Of a stretch of 64,000 nt of DNA, positions 1 to 7,837 are shown in pieces; position 1 is the stretch's first letter; the number at the start of each line of letters is the position of its first letter. Under the pieces are notes generated by a model. The model was not told where the DNA came from, ran no database searches, and was given only the letters and a program-made list of their open reading frames with translations. Made by a program: the position numbers and the translations under genes. Origin of the DNA: Dactylosporangium vinaceum (GTDB lineage Bacteria; Actinomycetota; Actinomycetes; Mycobacteriales; Micromonosporaceae); contig NZ_CP061913.1 of NCBI RefSeq assembly GCF_019904175.1, positions 8,122,001 through 8,186,000 of the forward strand, in the 5' to 3' direction.

Positions 1-2
1 CG

Positions 3-344
3 TCGGTGGTGTCGGTGGCGCTCAACCCGGACGAGGCGGGGGTCGTCGCCGAGCACCTCGGGACAGCGCGCATCATCGAGCAGCTCGCCGAGGTGCAGCG
101 GCAGGTGGCCGGGCTCGTCACGGAGCAGCTCGTCATCGCGCCCGGGTCGCCGTACGACGGGCGGACGCTCGGGGACACGAAGGCGCGGACGCGGACCGGC
201 GCGTCGATCGTGGCGGTGGTGCGGGGCAACGACGTGATCGCCAGCCCGCGGCCGGACTTCGGGCTCCAGGCGCGCGACCTCATCGTGGCGGTCGGGACCA
301 CGGCCGGGGTCGAGGGCGTCGCGGCGCTGCTCGCCGACGGGTAG
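3..344 (+). CDS. KhtT-like TrkA-C regulatory subunit (5' truncated by window)
   Basis: The visible 112 residues form a TrkA-C (RCK C-terminal) domain, including a central 'VIAPGSPYDGRTLGD' segment and an 'ARDLIVAVGT' strand that are typical of the ligand-binding half of potassium-transport regulators. The frame is open to the left edge of the window, so the N-terminal half, as in KhtT-type proteins of about 160 residues, probably lies outside; the GTG near position 6 need not be the true start. The stop lies 5 nt before the downstream antiporter, so the two are probably one operon. The expected role is cytoplasmic gating of that antiporter in response to a nucleotide ligand, as in the YhaT/YhaU (KhtT/KhtU) family. 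Family membership is read from sequence; the ligand is unknown. Confidence 0.8.
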   Translation, partial: SVVSVALNPDEAGVVAEHLGTARIIEQLAEVQRQVAGLVTEQLVIAPGSPYDGRTLGDTKARTRTGASIVAVVRGNDVIASPRPDFGLQARDLIVAVGTTAGVEGVAALLADG

Positions 345-349
345 GGCCC

Positions 350-1534
350 GTGGAGCACGACACGATCCTGGTCGAGCTCGGCACCGTCATCCTCGCCCTG
401 GGGCTGCTCGGCGCCGTGTCGCTGCGCTTCTCCATCTCCCCGATCCCGCTGTATCTGCTCGCCGGGCTGGCGTTCGGCGCCGGCGGGGTGCTGCCGCTGA
501 ACACGAGCACCGAGTTCATCTCCGCGGGCGCCAAGATCGGCGTGATCCTGCTGCTGTTCACGCTGGGGCTGGAGTACACCGCGCCGGAGCTCGTGGGGAC
601 CCTGCGCTCCTCGGCGCCGGCGGGCCTGGTCGACCTCGTGCTGAACGCGGCGCCCGGGGTGGCGACGGCGCTCGCGCTCGGCTGGGGCGTGACGGCGGCT
701 GTCGCGCTCGGCGGCGTCACCTACGTGACCTCGTCCGGGATCACCGCGAAGGTGCTCGGCGACCTGGGCTGGCTCGGCAACCGCGAGACGCCGGCGGTCC
801 TCTCGCTGCTGGTCTTCGAGGACCTGATGATGGCCTTGTACCTGCCCATCCTCACGGCCATGCTGGCGGGCGTGGGGCTGCTCGGGGGCACCGCGACCCT
901 GGCCCTGGCGGCGGCGACGATCAGCTTCGTCCTGCTCGTGGCGCTGCGGTTCGGCACCGTCGTCGAGCGGTTCGTGGCCAGCGAGAGCGACGAGGTGCTG
1001 TTGCTGAAGGTGCTCGGGCTGACGGTGCTCGTCGCCGGGGCCGCGGAGCTGCTGCAGGTCTCGGCCGCGGTCGGGGCGTTCCTGGTCGGCATCGCGCTGT
1101 CGGGCCCGCTGGCCCACACCGCGCGGCAGCTGCTGACGCCGCTGCGCGACCTGTTCGCGGCGGTGTTCTTCGTCTTCTTCGGCCTGCAGACCGACCCGGT
1201 GGCGCTCCCGCCGGTGCTCGGCATCGCCGCCCTGCTGGCCCTGAGCGGGGTGGCGACCAAGCTCACGACCGGGTGGATCGCGGCCCGGCGGGCCGGGGTG
1301 GCGCTGACCGGCCGGATTCGGGCCGGGGCCGCCCTGCTCCCGCGCGGCGAGTTCAACATCGTCATCGCCGGGCTCGCCGTGGCCGCCGGCAGCCACCCGA
1401 AGCTGGGCCCGCTCGCCGCCGCGTACGTCCTGATCCTCGCCGTCATCGGCCCCCTCGCGGCCCGCGCCGCGGAGCCGGCCGCCCGCATCCTGCACCGGCG
1501 GCGCGCCCGATCGGCGGCGGCCCGGTCGACCTGA
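350..1534 (+). CDS. CPA2-family cation:proton antiporter (KhtU/KefB-like)
   Basis: A 394-residue integral membrane protein with about 12 hydrophobic segments across its whole length, the size of a Na+/H+ exchanger (PF00999) core domain. It lacks a fused C-terminal TrkA-N/TrkA-C tail; the separate TrkA-C protein immediately upstream (5-nt gap) supplies the regulatory part. This split arrangement matches the K+(H+) efflux system KhtTU of Bacillus. The C-terminal 20 residues are Arg/Ala rich and cytoplasmic in character. Start is GTG at 350, just after the upstream stop, indicating coupling. Predicted role is potassium or proton exchange at the cytoplasmic membrane; the transported ion is inferred from the family only. 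Confidence 0.85.
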   Translation: MEHDTILVELGTVILALGLLGAVSLRFSISPIPLYLLAGLAFGAGGVLPLNTSTEFISAGAKIGVILLLFTLGLEYTAPELVGTLRSSAPAGLVDLVLNAAPGVATALALGWGVTAAVALGGVTYVTSSGITAKVLGDLGWLGNRETPAVLSLLVFEDLMMALYLPILTAMLAGVGLLGGTATLALAAATISFVLLVALRFGTVVERFVASESDEVLLLKVLGLTVLVAGAAELLQVSAAVGAFLVGIALSGPLAHTARQLLTPLRDLFAAVFFVFFGLQTDPVALPPVLGIAALLALSGVATKLTTGWIAARRAGVALTGRIRAGAALLPRGEFNIVIAGLAVAAGSHPKLGPLAAAYVLILAVIGPLAARAAEPAARILHRRRARSAAARST

Positions 1535-1572
1535 CCCGGATGCGCGGTTGCCGGCAGCGCGGCGCCGGCCGG

Positions 1573-2427
1573 TCAGCGCAGTGCGGCGGTGATCGCTTCG
1601 GCAAGCGTCGTGGTCGGACGTCCGATCAGGCGCCGCAGGTCGCCGGAGTCGGTGAACATCTCGTCGCGGCTCATGGCGAGGTCGGCGTCGGCCAGGACGT
1701 GCGCCAGTTCGGCCGGCAGGCCCGCGTCGGTCAGCACCTGTGTGAACGCGTCGGCCGTCAGATGGGCGTACTCGATGCGCTCGCCGGTGGCGGCCGAGAT
1801 CGCCGCGGCCAGTTCGGCCAGGGTGAACGCTTCGTCTCCGCCCAGCTCATACACGTTGCCGGTGTGCCCGTCGGTGGTCAGCACCGACGCGGCGGCGTCG
1901 GCGTAGTCGCTTCGGGTCGCGGCGCTGATCCTTCCGTGGCCGGCGGCCCCGGCGACGACTCCGCCTTGCCGCACCTGGGGCAGCTGGGAGGTGTAGTTCT
2001 CCAGGTACCAGCCGTTGCGCAGCATCACGCTGGGAAGGCGCTCGCGCAGATACTCCTCCGTGGCGCTGTGGGTGGGGGCGAGGCTCGTGGTGGACGTGTC
2101 GGCGCGCAGCATGCTGGTGTACGCGACAAGTGAGGCGCCCGCCGCGACCGCCGCATCGATGGCGCGGCGGTGGTTGGCGACGCGCTCGCTCGGGGTCGTG
2201 GTGGAGATCAGCAGGAGCCTGTCCGCGCCCTCGAAGGCCGCGGGGAGGCTGTCCGGCTCGGCGAAGTCGGCCCGGCGGACAGCGACACCACGGTCGGCGA
2301 AGTCCTTGATCCTGGTGACGTCACGGCTCGTCGCGACGATGTCGGAGGCCGGCACCCCGCGGGCCAGCAACGCCTCGACGGTGAGCCGGCCCAGCTGACC
2401 GGAGGCTGCGGTGACAACGATCGACAT
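1573..2427 (-). CDS. NmrA-like NAD(P)-binding protein, QorB-type quinone oxidoreductase
   Basis: About 284 residues with an N-terminal Rossmann motif 'TAASGQLGRLTVEALLARG' and the segment 'DRLLLISTTTPSERVANHR', characteristic of the atypical SDR NmrA/QorB (YtfG) group of NAD(P)H:quinone oxidoreductases. No Tyr-x-x-x-Lys catalytic pair is evident, as expected for this group. The ATG at 2427 is chosen because the open frame upstream is low in coding character and an AGGAGG lies about 14 nt before it; no nearer start exists. The gene is divergent from an HxlR regulator, a pairing known for thiol-based quinone-response genes (e.g. qor2/qorR of Corynebacterium), which suggests induction by electrophiles or quinones. 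Cytosolic. Confidence 0.8.
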   Translation of the reverse strand: MSIVVTAASGQLGRLTVEALLARGVPASDIVATSRDVTRIKDFADRGVAVRRADFAEPDSLPAAFEGADRLLLISTTTPSERVANHRRAIDAAVAAGASLVAYTSMLRADTSTTSLAPTHSATEEYLRERLPSVMLRNGWYLENYTSQLPQVRQGGVVAGAAGHGRISAATRSDYADAAASVLTTDGHTGNVYELGGDEAFTLAELAAAISAATGERIEYAHLTADAFTQVLTDAGLPAELAHVLADADLAMSRDEMFTDSGDLRRLIGRPTTTLAEAITAALR

Positions 2428-2499
2428 GGTGGTGGTGGTTCCCTCCTGCCGTGGACCTCCCACGGCGCGAGACCCACGATGAACCGGTCACTCTCCTTT

Positions 2500-2531
2500 G
2501 GTAAGGGCCCACTTTTCGGTAAGGTGGCCAC
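2500..2531. promoter_or_regulatory. Direct repeat, candidate HxlR operator
   Basis: Two near-identical elements, GGTAAGGGCCCAC (2500-2512) and GGTAAGGTGGCCAC (2518-2531), start 18 bp apart between the divergent quinone oxidoreductase and HxlR genes. The position, upstream of both starts, is where an autoregulating HxlR protein would bind. The assignment is inferred from placement and repetition alone. Confidence 0.45.
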
Positions 2532-2549
2532 CCGGACGAAAGCATCGAG

Positions 2550-2960
2550 GTGAGGTCAGTGCCCACAGCCCGGGAAGTGAGCGAGCCCATATCGTCGTGG
2601 GATCCGTACGCGCGCGGCTGCCCGTCGCGTGACGTGCTCGACCAGATCGGCAGCAAGTGGGCGGTCCTCGTGATGGGCGAGCTCGGCAGGCACGGGGCGT
2701 GCCGGTTCACGCAACTGCGCCAGCAGCTCGCGGGGGTGAGCGAAAAGATGCTCACCCAGACCCTGCGGACGCTCGAACGCGACGGGCTGATCCTGCGCAC
2801 CGTGTACCCGGAGGCGCCGATCCGTGTGGAGTACGAGCTGACGCCGCTCGGGCAGACACTGCGGGGCCCCCTGAAGGCGCTCACGGAATGGTCGGTGCAG
2901 CACATCGGCGAAGTCCTCGACGCCCGCGAGGAGTACGACGAGCGCGCCGGAAAGCGATAG
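2550..2960 (+). CDS. HxlR-family transcriptional regulator with conserved N-terminal Cys
   Basis: A 136-residue winged-helix protein of the HxlR/DUF24 family. The diagnostic 'CPSRDVLDQIGSKWAVLVM' stretch carries the conserved N-terminal Cys followed by helix 1, then 'RFTQLRQQLAGVSEKMLTQ' is the recognition-helix region and 'VEYELTPLG' the wing. In YodB, HypR and QorR, the equivalent Cys senses quinones, diamide or aldehydes, so redox sensing is likely. GTG at 2550 and GTG at 2559 are both possible starts. It is divergent from an NAD(P)H-quinone-oxidoreductase-like gene that is its probable target. Confidence 0.88.
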   Translation: MRSVPTAREVSEPISSWDPYARGCPSRDVLDQIGSKWAVLVMGELGRHGACRFTQLRQQLAGVSEKMLTQTLRTLERDGLILRTVYPEAPIRVEYELTPLGQTLRGPLKALTEWSVQHIGEVLDAREEYDERAGKR

Positions 2961-3123
2961 CCGGCGCCGGCACGAGATAGGTCCGATGTATGCCAACGGG
3001 CCAGTCAAGTCTGCCCGAAATGCGGAATTTCCCTCATCTGCCGGTCTTTGCCCTTGTCAAAGTGTTTGGCTCACGTCGGAGGTGCCACGGCAGCGCTGCC
3101 GTGGCGGACGACGGGGGATCACC

Positions 3124-3858
3124 ATGCTCAAGCACAACCGTGCGTTGCTGCCGGCCATCGGCGCGGCGACGCTCCTGGCAACGCTGCTCGGCGCTCCGGC
3201 CAACGCGGCGGAGACCGGCCACGGCCCGGGCGACTCGGGCAACGGCGGCGGGGCCATGACCTTCAACCAGCCCAAGCACCAGGCCCACAGCAACGCGGCG
3301 CCGATGCAGTGCAAGGAGATGACTGTCGACGGCGGGTTCGAGACGCCGAAGCTCGGCAAGGGCGACGACTACATGCAGTTCGACGAGGACGACGTGCCCG
3401 GCTGGCGCACCGACGACCCGGACGGCAAGATCGAGATCTGGGGCGGCAGCATGGGCGTCGCGCCGCGCTTCGGCAAGCAGTTCGCCGAGATCAACGCGAC
3501 CGGCTCGTACAACTCGATCTACCAGGACATCAAGACCAAGCCGAACACGAAGATCTACTGGTCGTTCTGGATCCGGGCCCGGGACAGTTCGGACGGCAAG
3601 GACGTCGACGCCACGTCGATCCACTTCAGCAAGACGCCGAAGAACGACACCAGCATCAACGGCCTCCAGGGGCAGTTCGCCTACTCCAACTCGTCGGACG
3701 ACGTGCGGTGGAAGCGGCTCTACGGCTGGTACAAGACCGGCCCGAGCCAGACCTCGACCCGGGTCACGCTCACCGCGGACGACAGCGCGTCGACCGACGC
3801 CGGCTACGGCAACCTGGTCGACGGCCTCACCATCACCGAGGCGCCCAACTGCATGTGA
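3124..3858 (+). CDS. Secreted beta-sandwich-type protein, carbohydrate-binding-like
   Basis: A 244-residue protein with a clear Sec signal peptide (MLKHNRALLPAIGAATLLAT then LLGAPANA-A), followed by a Gly/Asn-rich linker and a single globular domain from about residue 65. That domain opens with 'DGGFETP', has 'VPGWRTDDPDGKIEIW' and 'FAEINATGSYNSIYQDI', a pattern seen in galactose-binding-like sandwich domains of extracellular proteins. Two Cys (one at the domain start, one next to the C-terminus) could form a disulfide. ATG 3124 is preferred over an upstream frame start at 2986 because it gives the signal peptide and has a G-rich ribosome site. A strong terminator follows. Ligand unknown. Confidence 0.75.
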   Translation: MLKHNRALLPAIGAATLLATLLGAPANAAETGHGPGDSGNGGGAMTFNQPKHQAHSNAAPMQCKEMTVDGGFETPKLGKGDDYMQFDEDDVPGWRTDDPDGKIEIWGGSMGVAPRFGKQFAEINATGSYNSIYQDIKTKPNTKIYWSFWIRARDSSDGKDVDATSIHFSKTPKNDTSINGLQGQFAYSNSSDDVRWKRLYGWYKTGPSQTSTRVTLTADDSASTDAGYGNLVDGLTITEAPNCM

Positions 3859-3873
3859 GCAATGCCAGAACAG

Positions 3874-3910
3874 ACGCCGGTCGGGGGTACTCCGACCGGC
3901 GTTTTCTTTG
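3874..3910 (+). terminator. Intrinsic terminator after secreted-protein gene
   Basis: A perfect 11-bp stem, ACGCCGGTCGG (3874-3884) with CCGACCGGCGT (3892-3902), encloses a 7-nt loop and is followed by a T-rich run TTTCTTTG. It lies 15 nt after the stop codon. Confidence 0.9.
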
Positions 3911-3976
3911 TCAAGAGGGGGTGAACAACATCGCACTCGATAAGCCACTTCTATAAGCGCGTGATACGAATTGGCT

Positions 3977-4402
3977 ATGCCCACGGCTCGTACCGCATTG
4001 GATCCTGCGCGGCTGACGGTCGCCGTCGAGCGCGTGTTCAGCCTCCTGCGGCAGGGCAATCCCCCGAACGACATCAGCCTCACGGCCGCCTCGACGCTGC
4101 GGCGCCTGGAGCGCGAAGGACCGCGGCGGCTCACCGAGCTCGCCGCCGCGGAGGGCGTCACCCAGCCCGCGATGACCCAGCTCGTCCAGCGCCTGGAGCG
4201 GGAGGGGCTGGCCGACCGGGCCGCCGACCCCGGTGACGGCCGGGTCGTGCTGGTGCGGATCACCCGGCCCGGGTCGCAGCTGCTGGAGCGCCGCCGATCG
4301 GTGCGCGCCGGCCACCTCGCCGCCCTGCTGGTCGACCTGTCCGAAGACGAAGAGGCGCTGATCGCGGCTGCGCTGCCGGCGCTGGAGAGGCTCGCGAAGT
4401 GA
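3977..4402 (+). CDS. MarR-family transcriptional regulator
   Basis: A 141-residue winged helix-turn-helix protein: 'ISLTAASTLRRLEREGPRRL' and 'LAAAEGVTQPAMTQLVQRL' form the DNA-binding helices and 'RAADPGDGRVVLVRITRPG' the wing, all standard for MarR. The stop overlaps the start of the following MFS exporter by 4 nt (GTGA), so the two are translationally coupled; the regulator is expected to repress its own operon until the drug or another ligand binds. ATG 3977 is preferred to the TTG at 3971. A direct ATAAGC repeat occurs about 25 bp upstream and could be part of its operator. Confidence 0.9.
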   Translation: MPTARTALDPARLTVAVERVFSLLRQGNPPNDISLTAASTLRRLEREGPRRLTELAAAEGVTQPAMTQLVQRLEREGLADRAADPGDGRVVLVRITRPGSQLLERRRSVRAGHLAALLVDLSEDEEALIAAALPALERLAK

Positions 4403-6129
4403 CCGAAACCCTGGAAGCGCCCGGCGGCAAGCGCGGGCTGCGGGGCGCGTTGTCCGGCGGCAGCGACCACCCCCACTACAAGTGGGTGGCGCTGTCCAAC
4501 ACCACGCTCGGCATGCTCATCGCCACGATCAACTCCTCGATCGTGCTGATCTCCCTGCCGGCCATCTTCAACGGCATCCACCTCAACCCGCTCTCTCCCG
4601 GCAACGTGTCGTACCTGCTGTGGATGCTGATGGGCTACATGCTCGTCAGCGCCGTGCTCGTGGTGACCCTGGGCCGCCTCGGCGACATGTACGGCCGGGT
4701 GCGCATCTACAACCTCGGCTTCGCCCTGTTCACGATCACGTCGATCGCGCTGTCCCTGGACCCGTTCGACGGCGGCGGCGGGGCCATGTGGCTGATCGGC
4801 TGGCGCGTGTTGCAGGCCGTCGGCGGGGCCATGCTCATGGCCAACTCGGCCGCGATCCTCACCGACGCATTCCCGGCCGCCCAGCGGGGCATGGCGCTCG
4901 GCGTCAACATCGTGGCCGGCATCGCGGGCTCGTTCATCGGCCTGGTCCTCGGCGGGCTGCTGGCCGAGTGGAACTGGCGGGCCATCTTCTGGGTCAACGT
5001 GCCCATCGGGGTCATCGGGACCATCTGGGCGTACCGCAGCCTGCACGACACGGGTCTACGGCGGCCGGGGCGGATCGACTGGTGGGGCAACCTGACGTTC
5101 GCCGCGGGCCTGACCGGGCTGCTCGCCGCGATCACGTACGGCATCCAGCCCTACGGCGGCCACAGCCAGGGCTGGACCAACCCCTGGGTGCTCACCGGCC
5201 TGATCGGCGGCGTGGTCGTCCTCGCGCTGTTCGTCTGGATCGAGCGGCACGTGTCCGAGCCGATGTTCCCGCTCGGGCTGTTCAAGATCCGCGCGTTCGC
5301 GTACGGCAACATCGGCGGGCTGCTCGCCGCGATCGCCCGCGGCGGCCTGCAGTTCATGCTCATCATCTGGCTGCAGGGCATCTGGCTGCCGCTGCACGGG
5401 TACTCCTACGAGTCCACGCCCCTCTGGGCCGGCATCTACCTGCTGCCGCTCACCGTCGGCTTCCTCGCGGCCGGGCCGATCGCCGGGCACCTGTCGGACA
5501 AGTACGGCCCCCGGCTCTTCGCCGCCGTCGGCCTGCTCGTCATGGCGCTGTCGTTCGGCGGCCTGCTCGTCGTGCCGACCGACTTCAACTACTGGGCCTT
5601 CGCGTTGCTGATCTTCCTCAACGGCCTCGGCGGCGGCCTCTTCGCCGCGCCGAACACGTCGCTGATCATGTCCAGCGTCCCGGCCCACCTGCGCGGCGCC
5701 GCGTCGGGCATGCGGGCCACGTTCCAGAACGCGGGCATGGTGCTCTCGATCGGCGTGTTCTTCTCGCTCATGGTCGCCGGGCTGTCCTCGTCGCTGCCCA
5801 CGTCGCTCAGCAACGGCCTGACCGCGCAGGGCGTCCCGGCCTCGGCGGCCGACCAGATCGCCGGCCTGCCGCCGGTGGGCACGCTGTTCGCCGCGTTCCT
5901 CGGGTACAACCCGATCCAGTCGCTGCTCGGGCCGCAGCTGCTGGGCTCGCTGCCGGCGGCCAATTCGGACACGTTGATCGGCCGGGAGTTCTTCCCGCAC
6001 CTGGTGTCCGGCCCCTTCCACGACGGACTGGTCATCGTGTTCTGGCTGGCGATCGCGATGGCGCTGATCGGCGCCCTCGCCTCGCTGGTGAAGCCGGCCA
6101 AGCACCAGGCCGAGCCGGCCGCCGAGTAA
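4399..6129 (+). CDS. MFS transporter, DHA2 (EmrB/QacA) family drug exporter
   Basis: A 576-residue, 14-TM major facilitator protein. Motif A-like 'GRLGDMYGRVRIYN' lies in the loop after TM2, and motif C-type residues 'GIAGSFIGLVLGGLL' mark TM5 of drug:H+ antiporters. The length and the hydrophilic N- and C-terminal tails fit the DHA2 14-TM subgroup. A periplasmic loop near residues 460-530 is long and Leu/Pro rich. The gene is coupled to the upstream MarR regulator, which points to inducible efflux of a toxic compound; substrate cannot be predicted. A hairpin terminator follows. Confidence 0.9.
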   Translation: MTETLEAPGGKRGLRGALSGGSDHPHYKWVALSNTTLGMLIATINSSIVLISLPAIFNGIHLNPLSPGNVSYLLWMLMGYMLVSAVLVVTLGRLGDMYGRVRIYNLGFALFTITSIALSLDPFDGGGGAMWLIGWRVLQAVGGAMLMANSAAILTDAFPAAQRGMALGVNIVAGIAGSFIGLVLGGLLAEWNWRAIFWVNVPIGVIGTIWAYRSLHDTGLRRPGRIDWWGNLTFAAGLTGLLAAITYGIQPYGGHSQGWTNPWVLTGLIGGVVVLALFVWIERHVSEPMFPLGLFKIRAFAYGNIGGLLAAIARGGLQFMLIIWLQGIWLPLHGYSYESTPLWAGIYLLPLTVGFLAAGPIAGHLSDKYGPRLFAAVGLLVMALSFGGLLVVPTDFNYWAFALLIFLNGLGGGLFAAPNTSLIMSSVPAHLRGAASGMRATFQNAGMVLSIGVFFSLMVAGLSSSLPTSLSNGLTAQGVPASAADQIAGLPPVGTLFAAFLGYNPIQSLLGPQLLGSLPAANSDTLIGREFFPHLVSGPFHDGLVIVFWLAIAMALIGALASLVKPAKHQAEPAAE

Positions 6130-6149
6130 CAGGCTTCCTCCTGTGGGAA

Positions 6150-6186
6150 GCGCCGCACCGGAACATGCCACGGGCCGGTGCGGCGC
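6150..6186. terminator. Hairpin between convergent genes, likely bidirectional terminator
   Basis: A 12-bp perfect stem, GCGCCGCACCGG (6150-6161) with CCGGTGCGGCGC (6175-6186), separated by 13 nt, sits between the convergent MFS exporter and ECF42 genes. There is no long T tract, as is common for actinobacterial terminators. Confidence 0.65.
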
Positions 6187-6201
6187 CGCGGGTCGGGCCG
6201 A

Positions 6202-7452
6202 TCATCCCGGGGAGTGGGGTGGTCGGCCCGTCCGTTGCCACTGCTCCTGCAGAAACGCCCGCTCGACCACGTTGTCACAGACCTGCAGCGCCCGCTCGTA
6301 GGCCAGCCGGGCGGCGGCGGTCTCACCGAGGCGGCGCAGGAGGTCGGCCCGCGCCGCGTGCAGATAGTGGTACCCGCCGAGCCGCGGGTCCCGGGCCAAC
6401 TCGTCGAGGATGTCCAGCCCCGGCCGCGGCCCGTGCACCATCGCCACCACGACGGCCCGGTTGAGCGCGACCACCGGGGACGGCCAGGCGGCCTGCAGCA
6501 GGTCGTAGACGGCCAGCAGCTCACGCCAGTCGGTGTCGGCGTAGGTGGGGGCCTCGGTGTAGATGGCGGCGATCGTCGCCTGGAGCGCGAACCGCCCCGG
6601 CTTCCCGCCGCGCAGGGCCGCGCGCACGAGTGCCCGGCCGCGCTCGATCTTCGCGCCGTCCCATTCGGTACGGTCCTGCCGCTCGAGCAGCTGCAGCCGG
6701 CCCTCGGCGTCGGTGCGGGTCGCGGCCCGGGCATCGTGCAGCAGCATGAGGGCGTGCAGGCCCAGAGCCTCGCGCTCGTCGGGCATCAGGCCGCAGAGCA
6801 TCTCGGCCAGGTCCAGGGCCCGCTCCACGAGGTCGTTGCGCACGAGCGCCGGGCCGGTGGGGGCGGCGTGGCCGGTGGTGAAGAGCAGGTGGACGACGGT
6901 CAGGACGGCGTCGAGGCGCTCGGGGAGCTCACTCGGCTCGGGCTCCCGGTAGGGGATGCGGGCCGCGGCGATCTTCTTCTTGGCTCGGGTGACGCGCGCG
7001 GCCATCGTCGGCTCGCTGACCAGGAACGCGTGGGCAATCTCCCCCGTGGTGAGGCCGCAGACCAGCCGCAGCGTCAGCGCGAGCTGCGCCTCGCGGGCGA
7101 GCGCCGGGTGGCAGCAGGTGAAGATCAGCCGGAGGCGGTCGTCCGGGAACCCGTCCGGCTCCTCGGCGACCTCGGCCGTGTCGGGCATGACGAGCAGGGG
7201 CAGCTTCGAGCGCAGCGTGGCCGCCCGGCGCTGCGCGTTGAGCGCCTTGCGCTGGGCGGCCGTCGTCAGCCACGCGCCCGGGTTGTCCGGCACGCCCTGG
7301 CGCAGCCACGCGTCCATGGCCGCCACGTACGCGTCCTGGACGCACTCCTCGGCCAGGTCGAGGTCGCGCGCGACGCGCACCGTCGCGGCGAGCACGCGGG
7401 CCCACTCGCGACGGTGCGCGTCGGCGATGGCCGACCGGATGAGGTCGTCCAC
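6202..7452 (-). CDS. ECF42-type RNA polymerase sigma factor with C-terminal TPR-like domain
   Basis: A 416-residue sigma-70 family protein. The sigma2 region ('DLDLAEECVQDAYVAAMDAW', 'NPGAWLTTAAQRKALNAQRR') is followed by a DUF6596-type segment 'DDRLRLIFTCCHPAL' and sigma4 ('TTGEIAHAFLVSEPTMAARV'), then about 200 residues of helical repeats that characterise the ECF42 group. These sigma factors lack a classical anti-sigma factor; their C-terminal extension is needed for activity. The neighbouring upstream gene (18-nt gap) encodes the DGPF-domain partner nearly always found with ECF42. GTG start. The regulon is unknown. Confidence 0.92.
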   Translation of the reverse strand: MDDLIRSAIADAHRREWARVLAATVRVARDLDLAEECVQDAYVAAMDAWLRQGVPDNPGAWLTTAAQRKALNAQRRAATLRSKLPLLVMPDTAEVAEEPDGFPDDRLRLIFTCCHPALAREAQLALTLRLVCGLTTGEIAHAFLVSEPTMAARVTRAKKKIAAARIPYREPEPSELPERLDAVLTVVHLLFTTGHAAPTGPALVRNDLVERALDLAEMLCGLMPDEREALGLHALMLLHDARAATRTDAEGRLQLLERQDRTEWDGAKIERGRALVRAALRGGKPGRFALQATIAAIYTEAPTYADTDWRELLAVYDLLQAAWPSPVVALNRAVVVAMVHGPRPGLDILDELARDPRLGGYHYLHAARADLLRRLGETAAARLAYERALQVCDNVVERAFLQEQWQRTGRPPHSPG

Positions 7453-7470
7453 CCTGAATACCCGGCCGGA

Positions 7471-7803
7471 CTACTCGAACACCGCGATCGGGCGGACCTC
7501 GACGCCGCCGAAGCGGGCCGGGCACAGTTTGGCGATCTCCAGGGCGTGGTCGAGGTCGCGGGCCTCGATCAGGTAGTACCCGCCGAGGACCTCCTTGCTC
7601 TCGATGAACGGCCCGTCGGTCACGACGTCGCTGCGGATCGACGTCGCGGTGCCGACGCCCTGCAGCGCGTTGCCACCGAGCAGCGCCGGGCCGACCTGCT
7701 CGGCGAACCGGTTGTGGGCGTCCATGACCTCCTTGTACACCTGCTCGCCGCCGGCGGCGTAGCCCGCCTCGTCCTCGTAGATCAGGATCAGGTACTGACT
7801 CAT
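7471..7803 (-). CDS. DGPF (YCII-related) domain protein, ECF42 partner
   Basis: A 110-residue protein with the signature 'TDGPFIESKEVLGGYYLIEA' of the DGPF/YCII-related family and an N-terminal 'MSQYLILIYEDE' strand. Genes of this type sit directly beside ECF42 sigma factors in many genomes; their role is not settled, and direct binding to the sigma factor has not been generally shown. It lies 18 nt upstream of the sigma gene and 34 nt downstream of the permease, all on the minus strand. Confidence 0.92.
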   Translation of the reverse strand: MSQYLILIYEDEAGYAAGGEQVYKEVMDAHNRFAEQVGPALLGGNALQGVGTATSIRSDVVTDGPFIESKEVLGGYYLIEARDLDHALEIAKLCPARFGGVEVRPIAVFE

Positions 7804-7837
7804 CGCGGTCTCCTCACGAAATTGCCTACTGACACTC

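Noticed and set aside
3034..5046. 670-residue open frame on the minus strand
   Set aside because: It is antisense to the secreted protein, MarR and MFS genes; composition (His/Arg/Asp-rich, no domains) is that of a GC-rich shadow frame.
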